A stretch of DNA of 33,476 nt. Source: SCQX01 sp035720945 (GTDB lineage Bacteria; Pseudomonadota; Gammaproteobacteria; Burkholderiales; Burkholderiaceae_B). The notes below the pieces were generated by a model, which did no database searches, was not told where the DNA came from, and was given only the letters and a program-made list of their open reading frames with translations. Of the stretch, positions 14,541 through 23,038 are shown in pieces. The DNA lies in contig DASTNK010000108.1 in the NCBI GenBank assembly GCA_035720945.1, forward strand, positions 1-33,476, written 5' to 3'. Every line of letters starts with the position of its first letter. Positions within the stretch are counted from its first letter, which is position 1. The position numbers and the translations under genes are program-made.

Positions 14541-16835
14541 TCAACGTTGTTGGCTGGCCTCTTGCTGGGCATCGACCACCGCCAGCGCCGTCATGTTGAC
14601 GATGCGGCGCACCGTGGCGCTGGTCGTCAACACGTGCACGGGCCGTGCCGCACCCAACAACACGGGCCCCATGGCCACCCCGTGGCTGCCCGTCATCTTC
14701 AGCATGTTGTAGGTGATGTTGCCAGTGTCCAGGTTGGGCGTGATCAACAAATTCGCCGGCCCCTTCAGGGAAGAATCGGGATAGGCCTTCAGGCGTATGG
14801 ACTCGGACAGCGCCGAATCCGCATGCATTTCGCCATCGACCTCGAGATCGGGAGCGCGTTCCGCGATGATCTGACGTGCCCGCGCCATCTTGCGCGAAGA
14901 CTCTGTGGGGCGGCTGCCAAAGTTCGAATGAGACAGCAACGCCACCTTGGGCGTGACGCCGAAACGCAAGACCTCGCGGGCCGCCTGGATCGTCATGTCG
15001 GCGATTTGTTCGGCATCGGGATTCTCGTTCACGTGCGTGTCGCAGATGAACAGGGTCTGTGTCGGCAGCATCAACACGTTCATGGCCGCGTAGGTGCGGG
15101 CACCCGGTTTCAGGCCAATGACTTCCTGAACATACTTGAGCTGGTTGTCATACCGGCTGGCGGCGCCGCACAACAAGGCATCGGCGTCGCCACGTTGCAG
15201 CAGCATGACGCCGATGAGCGAATTGTGTTTGCGCACCATGGCCTTGGCGATTTCGGGTGTGACGCCTTCCCGGCCCTGCAGCTTGTAGTATGCCGTCCAG
15301 GTGTCATGGAAACGGCTGTCGTCTTCGGGGTTGACGATCTCGAGATCCGAAGCGAGGTCAAGTCGAAGCCCGAACTTGCGCACACGCATTTCGATGACGG
15401 AAGGGCGCCCGATGAGAATGGGCCGGGCGATGCGTTCATCGACCACGGTTTGCACCGCGCGCAGGACGCGTTCGTCCTCGCCGTCGGCGTAGATCACACG
15501 CTTGGGATCGGCCTTGGCCTGCATGAAGAGTGGGCGCATGAGCTGGCCGGTGTGGTAGACGATGCTCATCAGCCGCTGGCGATAGGCCTCCATGTCTTCG
15601 ATGGGGCGCGTGGCGACGCCGGAATCCATGGCCGCTTGCGCCACGGCCGGCGCGATCTTGATGATGAGTCGCGAATCGAACGGCTTGGGGATGATGTAAT
15701 CCGGCCCGAACACCAGTTCCTGGCCGACATAGGCGCTGGCCACCTCATCGTTCTGCTCGGCTTCGGCCAGCGAGGCGATGGCCTTGACGCAGGCCAGTTT
15801 CATTTCCTCGTTGATGACGGTGGCGCCCACGTCCATGGCGCCGCGGAAAATGAATGGAAAGCACAGGACGTTGTTGACCTGGTTGGGATAGTCAGATCGG
15901 CCCGTGGCGACGATGCAGTCGGAGCGGGCGGCCTTGGCGGCTTCCGGCCGGATTTCCGGTTCGGGGTTGGCCAAGGCCAGGATGAGGGGGCGGGGTGCCA
16001 TGGTCTTCACCATGTCCGGGGTCAGCACGCCGGGCGCCGAGCAACCCAGGAACACATCGGCATCGCGGCAGACGTCGGCCAGAGTGCGCGCGTCGGTATC
16101 CTGGGCGTAACGCGCCTTGTTGGGCTCCATGTTCTGGTCACGCCCCTTCCAGATGACGCCGCGCGAATCCACCACGAAGATGTTGGCGCGGGCCACCCCC
16201 AGGTGCACCAGCAGATCGAGGCAGGCGATCGAGGCCGCGCCCGCGCCCGAGCACACCAGTTTGACGTCGCCGATGTTCTTGTCGACAACCTTCAACCCGT
16301 TGAGGATGGCGGCCGACGAGATGATCGCCGTGCCGTGCTGATCGTCGTGGAACACCGGAATCTTCAGGCGTTCGCGCAGCTTCTTTTCGATGTAGAAGCA
16401 TTCGGGAGCCTTGATGTCTTCAAGATTGATGCCGCCCAGCGTGGGCTCTAGCGCGGCGATGACGTCGACCAGTTTGTCGGGATCGTTTTCGTTGAGTTCG
16501 ATATCGAAGACATCGATGCCGGCGAACTTCTTGAAGAGACAGCCTTTTCCTTCCATGACCGGTTTCGCCGCCAGCGGACCGATGTTGCCCAGCCCCAGCA
16601 CCGCGGTTCCGTTGGTGATGACGCCCACCAGGTTCGAACGCGACGTGTATTTCGCGGCGGCTTCAGGGCCATCGGCATGAATGGCCATGCACGCGTAGGC
16701 CACGCCAGGCGAGTATGCCAGCGACAGATCGTCCTGGTTGGCCAGCGGCTTGGTGGGTGTGATGGATATCTTGCCCGGGGTGGGGTAGGCGTGGTAGTCG
16801 AGAGCCAGTTTGGCGAGGTCGGCTTTGGCATCCAT
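14541..16835 (-). CDS. maeB: NADP-dependent malic enzyme with phosphotransacetylase-like domain
   Basis: MaeB decarboxylates malate to pyruvate and makes NADPH. The 764-residue product has the large MaeB layout. An N-terminal malic domain (1 to about 165) contains YSPGVAYAC (41-49), VITNGTAVLGLGNIG (72-86) and FHDDQHGTA (162-170). An NAD(P)-binding domain follows, with GAGAAS at 197-202. A C-terminal phosphotransacetylase-like domain (about 430-764) contains DGEDERVLRA and a LLITPNLDTGNI-type stretch; in this family that domain is regulatory (acetyl-CoA) rather than catalytic. The ATG at 16835 has AGGAG 10 nt upstream; the frame continuing to 17039 lacks similarity. It diverges from sucA. Confidence 0.93.
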   Translation of the reverse strand: MDAKADLAKLALDYHAYPTPGKISITPTKPLANQDDLSLAYSPGVAYACMAIHADGPEAAAKYTSRSNLVGVITNGTAVLGLGNIGPLAAKPVMEGKGCLFKKFAGIDVFDIELNENDPDKLVDVIAALEPTLGGINLEDIKAPECFYIEKKLRERLKIPVFHDDQHGTAIISSAAILNGLKVVDKNIGDVKLVCSGAGAASIACLDLLVHLGVARANIFVVDSRGVIWKGRDQNMEPNKARYAQDTDARTLADVCRDADVFLGCSAPGVLTPDMVKTMAPRPLILALANPEPEIRPEAAKAARSDCIVATGRSDYPNQVNNVLCFPFIFRGAMDVGATVINEEMKLACVKAIASLAEAEQNDEVASAYVGQELVFGPDYIIPKPFDSRLIIKIAPAVAQAAMDSGVATRPIEDMEAYRQRLMSIVYHTGQLMRPLFMQAKADPKRVIYADGEDERVLRAVQTVVDERIARPILIGRPSVIEMRVRKFGLRLDLASDLEIVNPEDDSRFHDTWTAYYKLQGREGVTPEIAKAMVRKHNSLIGVMLLQRGDADALLCGAASRYDNQLKYVQEVIGLKPGARTYAAMNVLMLPTQTLFICDTHVNENPDAEQIADMTIQAAREVLRFGVTPKVALLSHSNFGSRPTESSRKMARARQIIAERAPDLEVDGEMHADSALSESIRLKAYPDSSLKGPANLLITPNLDTGNITYNMLKMTGSHGVAMGPVLLGAARPVHVLTTSATVRRIVNMTALAVVDAQQEASQQR

Positions 16836-17130
16836 GATGGAAGGGCTCCTGTGATGTCGAAAATTCGGGAGGCGCGGGCGGGCGGCGCGCGCACGGTTAA
16901 TCATAGGCTTGTTCGAACCATGGCGGGAGGCATTGTCTCCATTCATGGCGGAAGGCCGGCCGCCGGGCAGCGGGCCCGGGAAAAAGGCGTAAGTGTACGT
17001 CTGTTCGCGCGCCGTGTTCGACGGGGGCACGTGTTCCAAGTGTTTGTTAATGCCAACGCCCCTGCACTATTTGGCCCGGCGCGCGCCATTTCCCGTGCCT
17101 TGAGTGGGGGATCGAGGGTATACTACCGTC
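16836..17130. other. Divergent maeB/sucA intergenic region
   Basis: No gene is supported here. On minus, TATGAT (16905-16900) is a weak candidate -10 for maeB. On plus, TATACT (17119-17124) is a candidate -10 for sucA with no good -35 at 17 bp; it would start transcription near 17131 and leave a leader of about 127 nt. A perfect CACGTG occurs near 17029. Frames that cross the region are GC-driven and lack domains. Confidence 0.5.
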
Positions 17131-17257
17131 CAATACGGCTTATCAAGGCGCCCGTACGTTGCCTTCTGCCCCGCTATCCGCTATCCGGTCTGGCCGTGTC
17201 GCGGAAGGTTGTCCTGCATCATAACGAGTCAGAGACTCGGATAGGTGAAGCGAATAT
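17131..17257 (+). ncRNA. Structured sucA leader, probable sucA RNA motif
   Basis: Before sucA lies a leader with clear structure. AAGGC (17145-17149) pairs with GCCTT (17161-17165). A perfect tandem 7-mer CTATCCG occupies 17174-17180 and 17181-17187. TCCGC (17177-17181) can pair with GCGGA (17201-17205). CGAGTC-AGA-GACTCG (17225-17239) is a perfect hairpin next to the ribosome-binding site AGGTGA (17243-17248). CGGATAG (17238-17244) overlaps both that hairpin and the ribosome-binding site, and is exactly complementary to each CTATCCG copy. Known: a conserved 'sucA RNA' motif exists in the sucA 5' leaders of Burkholderiales. I infer this is that motif; boundaries are approximate. Confidence 0.6.
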
Positions 17258-20128
17258 ATGTCATCGGTATCAGAACTCAAGTCAAACTCCTACCTGTTTG
17301 GCAGCAATGCCCCTTATGTCGAGGAACTCTACGAGTCTTTCCTCGATGATCCTGGTTCGGTGCCCGACAAGTGGCGCGACTACTTCGACCAGCTTCAACA
17401 CACTCCCGCCACCGATGGCAGCGAGATCACACGGGATCAGGCCCACGCCCCCATCATTGAATCGTTCGCGCAGCGCGCCAAGAGCAATGGTTTCGCCGTG
17501 CGCGTCAAAGCGCCCGATCTGGCCGTGGCCGGCAAGCAGGTGTATGTGCAGTCCATCATCGCGGCCTACCGTTCGCTGGGTTCACGCTTCGCCCAGCTCG
17601 ATCCGCTCAAGCGCCACGATCGCCCCAACATCCCGGAGCTCGACCCCGGTTTTTATGGCCTGACCGAAGCCGACCTGGATCAGGTCTATTCGGCCACCAA
17701 CACGTATTTCACCAAAGCCGACACAATGACAATGCGCGACATGCTCAAGGCATTGCGCGATACATACTGTCGCGACGTCGGCGCCGAGTTCATGCATATT
17801 TCCGATCCGGCTTGCAAGCGCTGGATTCAGGAGCGCCTGGAATCCACCATGGGTGTGCCGGCGTATTCGGCGGAGCGCAAGCGCCACATCCTGCAGCAAG
17901 TCACCGAGGCCGAGGGTCTCGAGCGTTTTCTGCATACCAAATACGTGGGCCAGAAACGTTTCTCGCTCGAAGGCGGGGAAAGCTTCATCGCCTCCATGGA
18001 TGAAGTCGTCAACCATGCGGGTGACAACGGCGTCCAGGAACTCGTCGTGGGCATGGCCCACCGTGGCCGCCTGAACATGCTGGTCAACATCATGGGCAAG
18101 ATGCCGGGTGACTTGTTCGCCGAGTTCGAGGGCAAGCACGCCGAGGGCCTGTCCGATGGCGACGTCAAGTATCACAACGGTTTTTCCAGTGATCTGTCCA
18201 CACGCGGCGGCCCCATCCATCTTTCCCTGGCGTTCAACCCGTCGCACCTGGAAATCGTCAATCCCGTGGTTGAAGGCAGCGTGCGCGCGCGCCAGGATCG
18301 CCGCGCCGATGTCCATGGCTCGGAAGTGTTGCCGGTTCTGGTGCATGGCGATGCCGCGTTCGCGGGCCAGGGCGTGGTCATGGAAACCCTGAATCTGGCG
18401 CAAACCCGTGGCTACGGTACCGGTGGCACGCTGCATATCGTCATCAACAACCAGATCGGGTTCACCACCTCCGACCCGCGTGATACACGTTCCACCCTGT
18501 ATTGCACCGACGTGGTCAAAATGATCGAGGCGCCGGTGTTCCACGTGAACGGTGACGATCCGGAAGCCGTGGTCTACGTGACCAGTCTGGCGCTCGACTA
18601 CCGCCGCGAATTCCACCATGACGTCGTGGTCGACATCGTCTGCTTCCGCAAACTGGGCCACAACGAACAAGACACGCCGTCGCTCACCCAGCCGCTCATG
18701 TACAAGAGCATCGGCAAGCACCCGGGCACCCGCAAGGTCTACGCCGACAAGCTGGTGGCTCAGGGCGTGCTGGCCGAAGGTGAACCCGACCAGATGGTGA
18801 AGGATTACCGCCAGATCATGGAAGACGGGCGGCGCACCGTCGAGCCTGTGCTGACCGACTACAAGAATAAGTACGCCACCGACTGGTCGGCGTTTCTCAA
18901 CGCCAAATGGACCGATCAGGCCGATACGGGTGTGCCGCTGAGCGAACTGACCCGCATCGGTGAGCGCATCACCACGATTCCAGACGGCTTCACGCTGCAC
19001 CCGCTGGTCAGTAAATTGCTCAATGATCGCCGCAACATGGTGCGCGGCGAGCACAAGCTCGATTGGGGCATGGGTGAGCATCTCGCATTCGCGACGCTGT
19101 TGTCTTCCGGTTATGCCATTCGCATCACCGGCCAGGATTCGGGCCGCGGCACATTCTCCCACCGCCATGCCGTCCTGCACGATCAGAAGCGGGAGCGCTG
19201 GGACGACGGCACCTACATTCCGTTGCAGAACGTGTCCGACACCCAGGCGTCCTTCACGGTCATCGACTCGGTGTTGTCCGAAGAAGCCGTGCTGGCGTTC
19301 GAGTATGGCTATGCCACCGCCGAACCCAACGTGCTGACCATATGGGAAGCGCAGTTTGGCGATTTCGTCAACGGCGCGCAGGTCGTGATCGATCAGTTCA
19401 TCACCTCGGGCGAAGCCAAGTGGGGCCGCCAGTGCGGCCTGACCCTGATGCTGCCGCACGGCTACGAAGGGCAAGGTCCGGAGCACTCGTCGGCGCGTGT
19501 CGAACGTTTCCTGCAATTGTGCGCCGACAACAACATCCAGGCGGTCCAGCCCACCAACGGCGCGCAGATATTCCACGTGCTGCGTCGCCAGATGATCCGG
19601 CCGTTCCGCAAGCCGCTGGTGATCTTCACGCCCAAATCGCTGCTGCGCAACAAAGATGCCTCGTCGGATCTCGACGATCTCGTCAACGGCCGGTTCCTGC
19701 CCGTCATTGGCGAGCTTGACGCCGCCATCGACCCCGATGGGGTCAAGCGCGTTTTGGTGTGCTCGGGCAAGGTGTACTACGATATCGTGCATGCGCGGGC
19801 CGCCGCGGGCCGCACCGATGTGGCCGTGCTGCGCGTCGAACAGCTTTATCCGTTCGCGCACAAGGCGTTCCAGACCGAGCTGCTGAAATACAAGAACGCC
19901 CGGGAACTGGTCTGGGTGCAGGATGAACCCCAGAATCAGGGTGCCTGGTTCTATGTGCAGCATCACCTATACGAGAACATGGCTGAGGGCCAGAAACTGG
20001 GCTATGCGGGCCGCCCGGCATCAGCCTCGCCGGCGGTCGGCTACCTGGCCAAGCACCAGGAACAGCAAAAGACGCTTCTCGAGCAGGCGCTGGCGCCCAA
20101 GTTCAAGGGCTACATGCTCGCCAAATAA
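17258..20128 (+). CDS. sucA: 2-oxoglutarate dehydrogenase E1 component
   Basis: This is the thiamine-diphosphate-dependent E1 subunit that decarboxylates 2-oxoglutarate and passes the succinyl group to the lipoyl arm of E2, in the TCA cycle. The 956-residue protein matches the family (E. coli 933). The N-terminal SNAPYVEELYESFLDDP is the segment that binds the E2/E3 core. Catalytic-domain landmarks include GMAHRGRLN (about 265-273), NPSHLEIVNPVVEG, HGDAAFAGQG, INNQIGFTTSDPR (about 395-407) and KLGHNEQDTPSLTQP (about 464-478). The C-terminal transketolase half has DSGRGTFSHRH and LPHGYEGQGPEHSSARVER. AGGTGA lies 9 nt before the ATG, inside a structured leader. sucB follows after 31 bp. Confidence 0.97.
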   Translation: MSSVSELKSNSYLFGSNAPYVEELYESFLDDPGSVPDKWRDYFDQLQHTPATDGSEITRDQAHAPIIESFAQRAKSNGFAVRVKAPDLAVAGKQVYVQSIIAAYRSLGSRFAQLDPLKRHDRPNIPELDPGFYGLTEADLDQVYSATNTYFTKADTMTMRDMLKALRDTYCRDVGAEFMHISDPACKRWIQERLESTMGVPAYSAERKRHILQQVTEAEGLERFLHTKYVGQKRFSLEGGESFIASMDEVVNHAGDNGVQELVVGMAHRGRLNMLVNIMGKMPGDLFAEFEGKHAEGLSDGDVKYHNGFSSDLSTRGGPIHLSLAFNPSHLEIVNPVVEGSVRARQDRRADVHGSEVLPVLVHGDAAFAGQGVVMETLNLAQTRGYGTGGTLHIVINNQIGFTTSDPRDTRSTLYCTDVVKMIEAPVFHVNGDDPEAVVYVTSLALDYRREFHHDVVVDIVCFRKLGHNEQDTPSLTQPLMYKSIGKHPGTRKVYADKLVAQGVLAEGEPDQMVKDYRQIMEDGRRTVEPVLTDYKNKYATDWSAFLNAKWTDQADTGVPLSELTRIGERITTIPDGFTLHPLVSKLLNDRRNMVRGEHKLDWGMGEHLAFATLLSSGYAIRITGQDSGRGTFSHRHAVLHDQKRERWDDGTYIPLQNVSDTQASFTVIDSVLSEEAVLAFEYGYATAEPNVLTIWEAQFGDFVNGAQVVIDQFITSGEAKWGRQCGLTLMLPHGYEGQGPEHSSARVERFLQLCADNNIQAVQPTNGAQIFHVLRRQMIRPFRKPLVIFTPKSLLRNKDASSDLDDLVNGRFLPVIGELDAAIDPDGVKRVLVCSGKVYYDIVHARAAAGRTDVAVLRVEQLYPFAHKAFQTELLKYKNARELVWVQDEPQNQGAWFYVQHHLYENMAEGQKLGYAGRPASASPAVGYLAKHQEQQKTLLEQALAPKFKGYMLAK

Positions 20129-20159
20129 TCCCATTATTCAAAGACGGAATCCACATACC

Positions 20160-21365
20160 ATGGCCATCACTGAAGTCGTCGTCCCCCAGCTTTCCGAGTC
20201 GGTCTCCGAAGCCACGCTCCTCAATTGGAAGAAACAGCCTGGCGAAGCCATCGAAGCCGATGAAATCCTGATCGAAGTCGAAACCGACAAGGTCGTTCTC
20301 GAAGTCCCCGCGCCCGTGTCGGGCGTGCTTTCGGAAATCGTCAAGGGCGATGGCAGCACGGTGACCTCGGGCGAGGTGCTGGCCCGCATCGATACCGAAG
20401 CCAAGGCAGCGGCCCCGGCGGCCGCCCCCGCCAAGGCCGCACCGGCGGCACCGGCGCCAGCCGCAGCCACTGCCGCGCCTGTGGCGTCAGCCGCAGCTTC
20501 GCCTGCCGCCGCCAAGATCCTGGCCGAAAAAGGGGTTGACCCGGCTTCGGTGGAAGGCTCGGGCCGGGGTGGGCGCATCACCAAGGGTGACGCGTTGCAG
20601 GCCGGTGGCCAGCCCGCGCCCAAGGCAGCCGCACCCGTGGCACCGCCCACGTTGTCGCTCGACGGTCGCCCGGAACAGCGCGTGCCCATGAGCCGCCTGC
20701 GCGCGCGCGTTGCTGAACGCCTGCTGCAATCACAATCCGAGAACGCCATTCTCACGACGTTCAACGAAGTCAGCATGCAGGCCATTCTCGATCTGCGCAG
20801 CCGCTACAAAGAAAAATTTGAAAAAGAGCACGGTATCAAGCTTGGCTTCACGTCGTTCTTCGTCAAGGCGGCCGTGGCGGCGCTCAAGAAGTACCCTGTC
20901 GTCAACGCGTCGGTGGATGGCAAGGACATCATCTATCACGGCTATTTCGACATCGGTGTCGCGGTTGGCAGCCCGCGCGGCCTGGTGGTGCCCATTGTGC
21001 GCAACGCCGATCAACTCTCCATCGCCGACATCGAGAAGCAGATCGCCGATTTCGGTGCGCGTGCGCGTGACGGCAAGCTCGCCATCGAAGAGCTCACCGG
21101 TGGCACATTCTCGATCTCCAACGGCGGCGTATTCGGCTCCATGCTTTCCACGCCCATCATCAACCCGCCGCAGGCGGCCATTCTTGGCATTCACGCCACG
21201 AAAGACCGTGCGGTGGTCGAAAACGGCCAGATCGTGATCCGGCCCATGAACTACCTGGCCCTGTCCTATGATCATCGCATCATTGACGGGCGCGAGGCGG
21301 TGCTGGCGTTGGTGGCCATGAAAGAAGCGCTGGAAGATCCGCAGCGCCTACTGCTCGAACTGTAA
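20160..21365 (+). CDS. sucB: 2-oxoglutarate dehydrogenase E2 component (dihydrolipoyl succinyltransferase)
   Basis: This is the E2 core of the 2-oxoglutarate dehydrogenase complex, moving the succinyl group to CoA. The 401-residue protein has one lipoyl domain (1-75, lipoylated Lys44 in ETDKVV). An Ala/Pro/Lys-rich flexible linker runs from about 83 to 115. A peripheral E1/E3-binding domain follows (AAAKILAEKGVDP...GSGRGGRITKGD, about 117-150). The catalytic acyltransferase domain ends with YDHRIIDG, where His372 and Asp376 are the active-site pair. The ATG at 20160 begins exactly at the lipoyl domain; longer frames would run back through sucA. A single lipoyl domain is normal for SucB. Confidence 0.97.
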   Translation: MAITEVVVPQLSESVSEATLLNWKKQPGEAIEADEILIEVETDKVVLEVPAPVSGVLSEIVKGDGSTVTSGEVLARIDTEAKAAAPAAAPAKAAPAAPAPAAATAAPVASAAASPAAAKILAEKGVDPASVEGSGRGGRITKGDALQAGGQPAPKAAAPVAPPTLSLDGRPEQRVPMSRLRARVAERLLQSQSENAILTTFNEVSMQAILDLRSRYKEKFEKEHGIKLGFTSFFVKAAVAALKKYPVVNASVDGKDIIYHGYFDIGVAVGSPRGLVVPIVRNADQLSIADIEKQIADFGARARDGKLAIEELTGGTFSISNGGVFGSMLSTPIINPPQAAILGIHATKDRAVVENGQIVIRPMNYLALSYDHRIIDGREAVLALVAMKEALEDPQRLLLEL

Positions 21366-21546
21366 GCCGGCGCACGCGTTTCTCCAGGCGCGAGAGGGGG
21401 CGGAGTGCAAGTTCCGCCCGGTCCGCCAGCCGTGTTCAATCGTGTCGCCGTTCCAGGCGAACTGTTCCGCCAGGCCGAATGACTCCGACCCTGGCGAACG
21501 AGCCCATCACTGGCTCGTATCATCAAATTTATAGCGAGTATTGACT
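21366..21546 (+). other. 181-bp sucB-lpdA gap with two hairpins
   Basis: GGGCGGA (21398-21404) pairs with TCCGCCC (21413-21419). ACGAGCC (21498-21504) pairs perfectly with GGCTCGT (21512-21518), 28 nt before the lpdA start. Neither is followed by a T-run, though ATTTATA follows the second. They may set 3' or 5' ends within a sucAB-lpdA message; the gap is long for an otherwise tight operon. No gene is visible. Confidence 0.45.
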
Positions 21547-22974
21547 ATGGCCAAACAATTCGATGTCGTCGTCATTGGCGGCGGTCCCGGCGGGTATGTG
21601 GCCGCCATCCGTGCCGCGCAACTGGGCCTGTCGGCCGCCTGCGTGGATGCATGGAGCAATGAACAGGGCAAACCGGCGTTGGGCGGCACCTGCACCAATA
21701 TTGGCTGCATTCCCTCCAAGGCATTGTTGCAATCGTCCGAGCACTACGAACAGGCGGGCACGCATTTCGCCGACCACGGCATCGAAGTCCAAGGCCTGAA
21801 GCTCGATCTGGGCAAGCTGCTGGCGCGCAAAAGCACCGTCGTCAAGCAGAACAATGACGGCATCCAGTACCTGTTCAAGAAAAACAAGGTGACGTTCTTC
21901 CACGGCACAGGGGCGTTCTCCGCACAGGTCGATGGTGGCTGGTCGATCAAGGTTTCGGGGTCGTCCGATGAGGAATTGGTCGCCCGTCATGTCATTGTCG
22001 CCACCGGCTCCACGGCGCGCGCGCTGCCGGGTCTGCCGTTCGATGAAAACGTGGTTCTGTCCAACGACGGCGCGCTCAGCATCGATCCGGTGCCCAAGAA
22101 GCTCGGCATCATCGGTGCCGGGGTCATCGGCCTGGAAATGGGCAGCGTATGGCGCCGCCTGGGGGCGGAGGTCACCATACTGGAAGCCATGCCGGACTTT
22201 CTCGCGGCCGTCGACCAGCAGGTGGCCAAAGAAGCCCAGAAAGTCTTTGCCAAGCAAGGGCTGGTCATTCATACCGGTGCCAAGATCGGCGAGGTCAAGG
22301 CCACGGCCAAGTCCGTCACGGTCCCCTGGACCGATGCGTCGGGCGCGGAACAGAAACTGGTGGTGGACCGGCTCATCGTGTCGATTGGCCGGCTTCCCAA
22401 CACGACTGGGCTCGGTGCCGACGTCGTGGGCCTGAAGCTCGACGAACGCGGCTTCGTGGCGGTGGATGACGACTGCCGCACCAACCTGCCCAACGTCTGG
22501 GCGGTGGGCGACGTGGTGCGTGGCCCCATGCTCGCGCATAAAGCGGAAGAAGAAGGCGTGGCCGTGGCCGAGCGCATCGCGGGCCAACATGGCCACGTGA
22601 ACTTCGGCACCATTCCCTGGGTCATCTACACCACTCCGGAAATCGCCTGGGTCGGCAAGACCGAGCAGCAGCTCAAGACCGAAGGCCGCGATTACCGGGC
22701 GGGCTCCTTCCCGTTTCTGGCCAATGGCCGGGCTCGCGCGCTGGGCGACACCACGGGTTTCGTCAAGGTGCTGGCCGACGCCAAAACCGATGAGGTGCTT
22801 GGGGTGCATATCATAGGCCCTGTGGCGTCCGAACTCATCTCCGAGGCTGTCACCATCATGGAGTTTCGTGGTGCATCCGAAGACATCGCCCGCATCTGCC
22901 ACGCGCACCCCACATTGTCTGAAGCCGTCAAGGAAGCCGCCCTCGCGGTTGACAAGCGCGCCTTGAATTTTTGA
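21547..22974 (+). CDS. lpdA: Dihydrolipoamide dehydrogenase (E3)
   Basis: E3 is the FAD enzyme that reoxidises the dihydrolipoyl arm and reduces NAD+. The 475-residue protein has the FAD-binding GGGPGGYVAA (11-20) and the redox-active disulfide GGTCTNIGCIPSK with Cys49 and Cys54. The NAD-binding GAGVIGLEMGSVW is central, and the second FAD motif is VWAVGDVVRGPMLAHKA. The C-terminal HAHPTLSEA carries the catalytic His-Glu pair. A TTG six bases upstream (21541) is in frame, but the ATG at 21547 fits the family start. Position after sucB suggests service to the 2-oxoglutarate dehydrogenase complex; other complexes may share it. Confidence 0.96.
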   Translation: MAKQFDVVVIGGGPGGYVAAIRAAQLGLSAACVDAWSNEQGKPALGGTCTNIGCIPSKALLQSSEHYEQAGTHFADHGIEVQGLKLDLGKLLARKSTVVKQNNDGIQYLFKKNKVTFFHGTGAFSAQVDGGWSIKVSGSSDEELVARHVIVATGSTARALPGLPFDENVVLSNDGALSIDPVPKKLGIIGAGVIGLEMGSVWRRLGAEVTILEAMPDFLAAVDQQVAKEAQKVFAKQGLVIHTGAKIGEVKATAKSVTVPWTDASGAEQKLVVDRLIVSIGRLPNTTGLGADVVGLKLDERGFVAVDDDCRTNLPNVWAVGDVVRGPMLAHKAEEEGVAVAERIAGQHGHVNFGTIPWVIYTTPEIAWVGKTEQQLKTEGRDYRAGSFPFLANGRARALGDTTGFVKVLADAKTDEVLGVHIIGPVASELISEAVTIMEFRGASEDIARICHAHPTLSEAVKEAALAVDKRALNF

Positions 22975-22989
22975 TTTCCGCGTGCGGGG

Positions 22990-23023
22990 CCAGGTGGGAC
23001 ATGTTGTTTTCCCTCCCGCCTGG
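22990..23023 (+). promoter_or_regulatory. Hairpin between lpdA and zapE
   Basis: CCAGGTGGGA (22990-22999) and TCCCGCCTGG (23014-23023) form a 10-bp stem with one G-U pair and a 14-nt loop. It lies 15 nt after the lpdA stop and 15 nt before the zapE ATG, which has no visible ribosome-binding site. No T-run follows. It may end or protect the odh message or restrict zapE translation. Confidence 0.45.
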
Positions 23024-23038
23024 TGCGCCGCGCCTTCT

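Noticed and set aside
14547..16451. 634-codon open frame antisense to maeB
   Set aside because: Shadow of the conserved maeB gene; its composition (His/Gly/Val/Asp rich) is typical of such shadows.
16677..17663. Open frame across the maeB/sucA gap running into sucA
   Set aside because: Its C-terminal part is a frame-shifted sucA reading and the rest is intergenic; no similarity. Its first part is antisense to maeB.
17582..19966. 794-codon open frame antisense to sucA
   Set aside because: It mirrors sucA exactly; long antisense frames arise from GC-rich codon bias. Its translation has no domain, and sucA is unmistakable.
21529..22908. 459-codon open frame antisense to lpdA
   Set aside because: Shadow of lpdA; no domain and no ribosome-binding site.
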